Positions 5,835-9,895 of a stretch of 9,895 bases of DNA are shown piece after piece (position 1 is the first letter of the stretch; each line of letters begins with the position of its first letter). Source of the stretch: an uncultured Sutterella sp. (GTDB taxonomy: Bacteria; Pseudomonadota; Gammaproteobacteria; Burkholderiales; Burkholderiaceae_F); the NCBI GenBank assembly GCA_905206345.1, contig CAJLGW010000070.1, positions 1 through 9,895 on the forward strand, in the 5' to 3' direction. The notes under the pieces are model-generated. The model did not search any database and had not been told where the DNA came from. It saw only the letters and a list, made by a program, of their open reading frames with translations. The translations under genes and the position numbers were made by a program.

Positions 5835-7205
5835 ATGCCTCAAGAACATACTTTTGCAGCCTTCGGTCTTAACGATTGCATTATGCGTGCCATTGCCGAA
5901 ATGGGCTATGAGAAACCGACGCCGATTCAGGTCTCAGCCATTCCGCTCGTTTTGGCCGGTAACGACGTGATGGGGGCGGCTCAAACAGGGACAGGGAAAA
6001 CGGCAAGCTTCGGCTTACCGCTTTTAAATCGCTTGGTGTCGCAAGCCAACAACAGTATGTCACCTGCTCGTCATCCGGTGCGTGCTCTGATTTTGACACC
6101 CACTCGAGAATTGGCAGATCAAGTGCATGACAATTTGCACGCTTATGCAAAGTACTCTGGTTTACGAACGGCTTGTGTTTTCGGTGGCGTGGATATTCGC
6201 ACGCAAGCCGATACCTTGCGTCGAGGCGCAGAAGTGTTGGTGGCAACGCCCGGGCGCTTGCTTGACCATATTGAGCAACGCAACACGCAATTGTCTCAAG
6301 TGGAGATCGTTGTTTTGGACGAAGCCGACCGTATGTTGGACATGGGCTTTTTGCCCGATATCTCTCGCATCTTGAAGATGCTGCCGGCAAACCGTCAGAG
6401 CTTAATGTTCTCGGCCACTTTCTCGCCTGAAATTAAATCCTTGGCAGCGAACTTCTTGCGAAGCCCGAAGTTGGTCGAAGTTGCTCGAGAAAATTCCACC
6501 GCTAAGACCATCACCCAACGCCTCTACGAAGTGCATGACTCTGAAAAGGTTGATGCGTTGATGGAGTTGCTCGATGATGAGCGCTGCGAAGACGCGAAAA
6601 ACATTTTGGTCTTTGTGAATTCGAAGATCACGTGTCGCCGTTTGGCTCGCATGCTTGAGCGAAATGGCTTTAAGGCCGACTCCATCCACGGGGATAAGAC
6701 GCAAGACGAGCGTATAAAAACGCTTGAGGCCTTTAAAACGGGGGATGTGAAAGTGTTGGTGGCTACCGATGTGGCCGCCCGTGGCTTAGACATTGCCGAG
6801 CTTCCCGTTGTCATTAACTTTGATGTGCCTTTTAACGCTGAAGACTATGTGCACCGTATCGGTCGTACGGGGCGTGCCGGTAGCAAAGGCTTGGCTTTGA
6901 TGATCACGTGTCCCGGGGCCGATGAACGCAATGTAGAAGCCATTGAGCATTTGATTCATGAAAAGTTGCAACGTGAGCGCTTGGACATTCAACCGCGACG
7001 TCGTCCGCAACCGGGTAGCTTCCGAAAGACTTATGTGGCACCGCCCACTTCGCCCGTCTCGACGGATCCGTTCTTTGATCAACCGTATGTTCCCTCTCAA
7101 CCTGTTACGGAAACGCAACCCAAAGAGCGTGAACCGATGTCTGCAAAAAATACGAAACCGAAGGCTAAAGTCTCAGCCCTTTTAGGTGGTCTTATTCGTA
7201 AGTAA
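5835..7205 (+). CDS. rhlE: DEAD-box ATP-dependent RNA helicase, RhlE type
   Basis: This is a cytosolic ATP-driven RNA unwinding enzyme of ribosome assembly and RNA decay. The 456 residues hold a full motif set: Q motif with F10 and GYEKPTPIQ (24-32), Walker A AQTGTGKT (49-56), PTRELA (89-94), GG (117-118), TPGRL (138-142), DEAD (162-165), SAT (193-195), FVNS (260-263), VATDVAARGLDI (309-320) and HRIGRTGR (340-347). After about residue 385 comes a basic, proline-rich, low-complexity tail ending KVSALLGGLIRK, as in betaproteobacterial RhlE proteins; this tail usually contacts RNA. The RhlE assignment over CsdA, SrmB or DbpA rests on overall style and tail, as no DbpA-type RNA-binding domain is visible. 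The start has AGGGA 8 bases upstream within a hairpin. It is followed by its own terminator and then relA. Confidence 0.9.
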   Translation: MPQEHTFAAFGLNDCIMRAIAEMGYEKPTPIQVSAIPLVLAGNDVMGAAQTGTGKTASFGLPLLNRLVSQANNSMSPARHPVRALILTPTRELADQVHDNLHAYAKYSGLRTACVFGGVDIRTQADTLRRGAEVLVATPGRLLDHIEQRNTQLSQVEIVVLDEADRMLDMGFLPDISRILKMLPANRQSLMFSATFSPEIKSLAANFLRSPKLVEVARENSTAKTITQRLYEVHDSEKVDALMELLDDERCEDAKNILVFVNSKITCRRLARMLERNGFKADSIHGDKTQDERIKTLEAFKTGDVKVLVATDVAARGLDIAELPVVINFDVPFNAEDYVHRIGRTGRAGSKGLALMITCPGADERNVEAIEHLIHEKLQRERLDIQPRRRPQPGSFRKTYVAPPTSPVSTDPFFDQPYVPSQPVTETQPKEREPMSAKNTKPKAKVSALLGGLIRK

Positions 7206-7214
7206 TTCGGGCTA

Positions 7215-7324
7215 GGCTAAAAATGTTAGGCATTTGTGATGTCGGTTAAGAATCGACACACTTATGCCTCTTTTTTTGAGTAATTCTTTATACAATATTC
7301 GTATCCGACTTAACATTCTTAGCC
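7215..7324. repeat. Inverted repeat flanking the rhlE terminator
   Basis: The arm GGCTAAAAATGTTA (7215-7228) and the arm TAACATTCTTAGCC (7311-7324) are inverted copies matching at 13 of 14 positions. They enclose the terminator and a possible -10 (TACAAT, 7291-7296) for relA. Pairing of the arms in RNA would compete with the outer base of the terminator stem at 7228. The function is unknown and it could be chance. Confidence 0.4.
7228..7277 (+). terminator. Two-part hairpin terminator after rhlE
   Basis: An outer stem AGGCAT/ATGCCT (7228-7233 with 7264-7269) and inner stems GTG/CAC and TGTCG/CGACA (7240-7244 with 7254-7258), separated by a symmetric TT/TT internal loop, are followed by C and seven T (7271-7277). 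It begins 23 bases after the rhlE stop codon and separates helicase transcription from relA. Confidence 0.85.
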
Positions 7325-7385
7325 CGTTGAATGGCTCTTCTGTATCAGGGAGTTATTCTGGGTGACTTCAGGCTAGGAGTCTGTC

Positions 7386-9515
7386 ATGCCAGAGACAAAA
7401 ATTGTTAGTAGCCGTCTTGCTCGCGAGATGGCTTTGCCTTTATATGAAGGCAAGACTTTATTTACCGGCGAAGCACGAATGGCGCACGCCGATGGTATGG
7501 CCAATATCGTACGCAGTATCCGTGATGATGAAGATTTGATTGCAGCGGCCTACCTTTTCGCAGTTCATGAAACCGTCCCCAATACGGATGAATGGTTAAA
7601 GAAAAACTTCGGTGCAACGGTGGCCGAGTTGGTCTTTGAACTTCATCGACTCATTGAAATTAATGGCAAAACCCGTTTAGTGAAAACGGGTGAAGAAGCG
7701 GCCGAAGATAAACTTTTACTGAAAGCCCAAGACGCGCTTTTGCGTAAGATGGTCTTAGCCATGTGTAAAGACCTTCGTGTGGTGATTTTGCGTCTTGCCA
7801 GTCGTTTGCAAACTTTGCGCTACTTTGCCTCCCAAAAGGGTCGGGCAGAGGACGCAAAACAATACGGTGCCGATACTTTGGCGCTTTATGCACCGCTCGC
7901 AAACCGTTTGGGGATTTGGCAAGTAAAGTGGGAGTTGGAAGACTTATCCCTTCGTTTTACAAAGCCCACCGAATATAACGAAATCGCTCAACTTTTAGAT
8001 GAAAGTCGTGAAGCCCGTATTGCTTTTATGCGCGATACTGTGCAAAAGATTCGCGATATGTTGGCTGAAAAAGGGATTGAAGCCGAAGTTTCCGGTCGTC
8101 CTAAGCACATCTACTCCATCTACAAAAAGATGGAGCGTAAGCACTTAAAGTTCAACCAACTCTATGATGTGCGCGCTTTGCGCATCATTGTACAAACGGT
8201 TGAACAATGCTACGAAGTACTCTCAATTGTGCATGAGAATTTTCCGGGGTTGGCAAGCGAATACGATGACTATATCTCTAACCCGAAGCCCAACGGCTAT
8301 CGCTCTTTGCACACGGTGATTTTGGATAAAAAAGAGCGTCCCATCGAGATTCAAATTCGTACGCAAGCTATGCACGAATATAACGAACTCGGTGTGGCGG
8401 CTCACTGGCGCTACAAAGAGTCGGGCAATTCCAACAAAACGGGCGACAGCTCCTCTGAAGACCAAAAGGTTGCATGGTTGCGTCAACTTTTAGCTTGGAG
8501 TAGCGACGTGAAGCCTTCGGGTCAGTCAGGTGTTGTTGAGGACGATCACGTTTACGTCTTAACGCCTCAAGGCCGAGTTATCGAAATGGTAACGGGCGCA
8601 ACGCCCATTGACTTTGCGTATCACTTGCACAGCGAGCTCGGGCACCGTTGTCGCGGCGCCCGCGTTAATGGCGTCTTGGTGCCTTTGAATTACAAACTAA
8701 AGACCGGCGAAACGGTTGAGATTGTGACCACTAAATCGGGTGGTCCCAGCCGTGATTGGCTCAATAGCGAATTGGGTTTTGTGGCTACCTCTCGTGCTAA
8801 GAGCAAGATCCGTCAATGGCTTCACGCTCAACAACTTCAAGAGCAAGTCACGCAAGGGCGCGAACGCATTGAAAAGGAAATGGCCCGTTTGGGTAAGACG
8901 GCCTTCAAGCTTGAAGAACTTGCTAAGCGTTTGGGCTATGACACCTTAGACGATTTGTTCGTGGGCGCCGCTAAGGACGAAGTGGGGCCCAAGACCATTG
9001 AAAAGGTCTTAAAGCCCCAAGAAGAGGAAAAGAAGGAAGAGCTCATCACGACCAAGTCCAAGGCCGAACAAGCCAAGAGCCAAGTGCTTGTGGTGGGCGT
9101 GGATTCTCTCTTGACGCAACTGGCACGTTGCTGCCACCCGGCGCCACCTGATAAGATCATCGGCTTTGTGACGCGTGGCCGTGGTGTGACGATTCACCGT
9201 GCGGATTGCCCCAATATCCGTAACCTTGATGATAAGGGCCAAGAGCGCTTGATCGAGGTGAGCTGGGGGAATGCTCAAGGGGCTGTGTTCCCGGTTGATG
9301 TTTTGGTCATTACGAATAACCGTCCGGGGTTACTCAAAGACTTAAGCGAAATTTTCTTAAAAGAAAAGATTGCGATTGTCGGCATGAATACTCAAAACAT
9401 TCGCGGTGACGTGCATATGCGCTTTAATGTGGAAGTGAGCAGCGCTCAGGCGTTAACGAAGACGCTAACGGCAATTCAAGACGTGCCGGGCGTTTATAAT
9501 GCACGACGTGTTTAA
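7386..9515 (+). CDS. relA: RelA, monofunctional (p)ppGpp synthetase
   Basis: RelA is the ribosome-associated stringent-response enzyme that transfers pyrophosphate from ATP to GDP or GTP when uncharged tRNA enters the A site. It has 709 residues, slightly shorter than E. coli RelA (744). Order: pseudo-HD domain (about 20-150), where the expected HD-x-x-ED of hydrolases reads FAVHETVP (58-65); synthetase domain with GRPKHIYSIYKKM (237-249), DVRALRIIV (261-269) and EYDD (292-295), the ExDD motif of synthetase-only enzymes rather than RxKD; TGS domain (about 387-450); helical linker; cysteine/zinc-finger region ARCCHPAPPDK...HRADC (580-608); C-terminal ACT domain with NNRPGLLKDLSEIF (644-657). 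AGGAG (7375-7379) lies 6 bases before the ATG. The promoter is unclear. A bifunctional SpoT elsewhere in the genome is expected. Confidence 0.95.
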   Translation: MPETKIVSSRLAREMALPLYEGKTLFTGEARMAHADGMANIVRSIRDDEDLIAAAYLFAVHETVPNTDEWLKKNFGATVAELVFELHRLIEINGKTRLVKTGEEAAEDKLLLKAQDALLRKMVLAMCKDLRVVILRLASRLQTLRYFASQKGRAEDAKQYGADTLALYAPLANRLGIWQVKWELEDLSLRFTKPTEYNEIAQLLDESREARIAFMRDTVQKIRDMLAEKGIEAEVSGRPKHIYSIYKKMERKHLKFNQLYDVRALRIIVQTVEQCYEVLSIVHENFPGLASEYDDYISNPKPNGYRSLHTVILDKKERPIEIQIRTQAMHEYNELGVAAHWRYKESGNSNKTGDSSSEDQKVAWLRQLLAWSSDVKPSGQSGVVEDDHVYVLTPQGRVIEMVTGATPIDFAYHLHSELGHRCRGARVNGVLVPLNYKLKTGETVEIVTTKSGGPSRDWLNSELGFVATSRAKSKIRQWLHAQQLQEQVTQGRERIEKEMARLGKTAFKLEELAKRLGYDTLDDLFVGAAKDEVGPKTIEKVLKPQEEEKKEELITTKSKAEQAKSQVLVVGVDSLLTQLARCCHPAPPDKIIGFVTRGRGVTIHRADCPNIRNLDDKGQERLIEVSWGNAQGAVFPVDVLVITNNRPGLLKDLSEIFLKEKIAIVGMNTQNIRGDVHMRFNVEVSSAQALTKTLTAIQDVPGVYNARRV

Positions 9516-9523
9516 TTAAAAAT

Positions 9524-9549
9524 GGACACTGGATTGATATCTAGTGTCC
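9524..9549. repeat. Hairpin between relA and the small membrane protein gene
   Basis: A 9-bp stem GGACACTGG/CTAGTGTCC (one G-U pair) with an 8-base loop starts 9 bases after the relA stop codon. No T-run follows on the plus strand; the minus strand has ATTTTTAATT after it. It is therefore a poor plus-strand terminator and may instead be an mRNA processing or stabilising element within a relA-small gene transcript. Confidence 0.5.
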
Positions 9550-9565
9550 GATAAAGGGTTAACTA

Positions 9566-9790
9566 ATGAGAGTTTCTGAAGGTTCCATTCGTTTGATGCG
9601 CCAAGCATTGCAATGCATCATCTACATTGGGTTAGGTCACATTGCGTTTGAAATGGTCGCAACTTATATGACGCCGGAATATAGTCACTTGTGGTACTAC
9701 GCCCTTTTGGTACCGGGCATTTACTATGTGATTCCGATTTTGGCGTTGTTGGTGACGATTATGATTTTGGAAAAGTTTGTGAGCAAATAA
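9566..9790 (+). CDS. Small two-helix membrane protein of unknown function
   Basis: The gene encodes 74 residues that I do not recognise as a named family. A basic N-terminus (R2, R9, R12) is followed by a first hydrophobic segment at about 14-33. A short polar/aromatic loop (TPEYSHLWYY, 36-45) leads into a long second hydrophobic segment at about 43-68, and the protein ends LEKFVSK. By the positive-inside rule both ends would face the cytoplasm. AAGGG (9554-9558) lies 7 bases before the ATG, which makes it a credible translated gene. It starts 50 bases after relA on the same strand with no convincing terminator between them, so co-transcription is possible. A strong terminator follows. It could be an inner-membrane accessory protein; no function can be assigned. 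Confidence 0.75.
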   Translation: MRVSEGSIRLMRQALQCIIYIGLGHIAFEMVATYMTPEYSHLWYYALLVPGIYYVIPILALLVTIMILEKFVSK

Positions 9791-9810
9791 TCTCTCATGA
9801 ACAATTAAAT

Positions 9811-9845
9811 AAAAATGGGATTACCTCGATGGCAATCCCATTTTT
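9811..9845 (+). terminator. Strong bidirectional intrinsic terminator
   Basis: A perfect 12-bp inverted repeat, AAAAATGGGATT (9811-9822) and AATCCCATTTTT (9834-9845), surrounds an 11-base loop. Its T-tract and A-tract allow it to work in both directions. It closes the relA-small membrane protein unit. Confidence 0.9.
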
Positions 9846-9849
9846 GTTG

Positions 9850-9895
9850 GTGCGCCTGACTGGGCGCACTGCTGGTGGTGAAAGTCCACCGTTTC
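9850..9895 (+). mobile_element. 5' end of a group II intron, cut by the window edge
   Basis: The sequence begins GTGCG, matching the group II intron 5' consensus GUGYG. It continues as a 7-bp stem GTGCGCC/GGCGCAC (9850-9856 with 9863-9869) and then a second hairpin GGTGG-TGAAAGT-CCACC (9874-9890). The GGUGAAAGUCC-type loop is typical near the 5' end of bacterial group II introns. The element starts 5 bases after the terminator stem, a site often used by terminator-targeting introns. The remaining ribozyme domains and any reverse transcriptase/maturase would lie beyond 9895. The subclass is not determinable here. The call rests on about 46 bases. Confidence 0.65.

Noticed and set aside
7660..7902. 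Open frames on the opposite strand or other frames inside relA, rhlE and the symporters
   Set aside because: They have no family resemblance, no ribosome sites, and mirror the codon pattern of the well-supported genes they overlap.
9524..9549. Hairpin after relA as the relA terminator
   Set aside because: It lacks a T-tract on the plus strand (GATAAAGGG follows), and the ribosome site of the next gene is immediately downstream.

Overview
The window reads as ordinary chromosome of a moderate-G+C betaproteobacterium, probably a Sutterellaceae-type gut organism (Sutterella, Parasutterella or a relative). That placement is an inference from protein style: a proteobacterial monofunctional RelA, an RhlE-type DEAD-box helicase, and paired alanine/glycine symporters. 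It cannot be proven without a search. I found no phage, CRISPR array or defence island, and no convincing undescribed multi-gene system.

Layout. Positions 1-750 are a decayed strip. It holds the C-terminal remnant of an Old Yellow Enzyme-type flavin oxidoreductase with its terminator (10-319), an intact minus-strand tRNA with a CAU anticodon, most likely the lysidine-modified tRNA-Ile2 (347-423), and the C-terminal remnant of an EAL-domain phosphodiesterase broken by a stop codon (492-743). Positions 758-3735 carry two tandem minus-strand AGCS-family sodium:alanine/glycine symporters, about 76% identical, each with its own strong intrinsic terminator. A 177-bp divergent region with two inverted repeats separates them from a plus-strand L-aspartate dehydrogenase (3913-4713). 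The stop codon of that gene overlaps the stop codon of a convergent minus-strand tRNA-dihydrouridine synthase (4710-5696).

Divergent from the dihydrouridine synthase is a plus-strand RhlE-type RNA helicase (5835-7205), closed by a two-part hairpin terminator. Next comes relA (7386-9515), whose product has a degenerate hydrolase domain and the EYDD motif of synthetase-only enzymes. A 74-residue two-helix membrane protein of unknown function follows (9566-9790), and then a perfect 12-bp terminator stem. Directly after that terminator, at 9850, the sequence starts with GTGCG and two hairpins that look like the 5' end of a group II intron cut off by the window edge.

Functional themes. The transporters plus aspartate dehydrogenase suggest uptake and oxidative deamination of small amino acids. 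The second half is RNA and translation physiology: tRNA dihydrouridylation, an RNA helicase and the stringent-response alarmone synthetase. The strongest points for follow-up are the terminator-linked group II intron, the duplicated symporters, the two pseudogene scars around the tRNA, the stop-codon overlap at 4710-4713, and a hairpin that contains the rhlE Shine-Dalgarno sequence.
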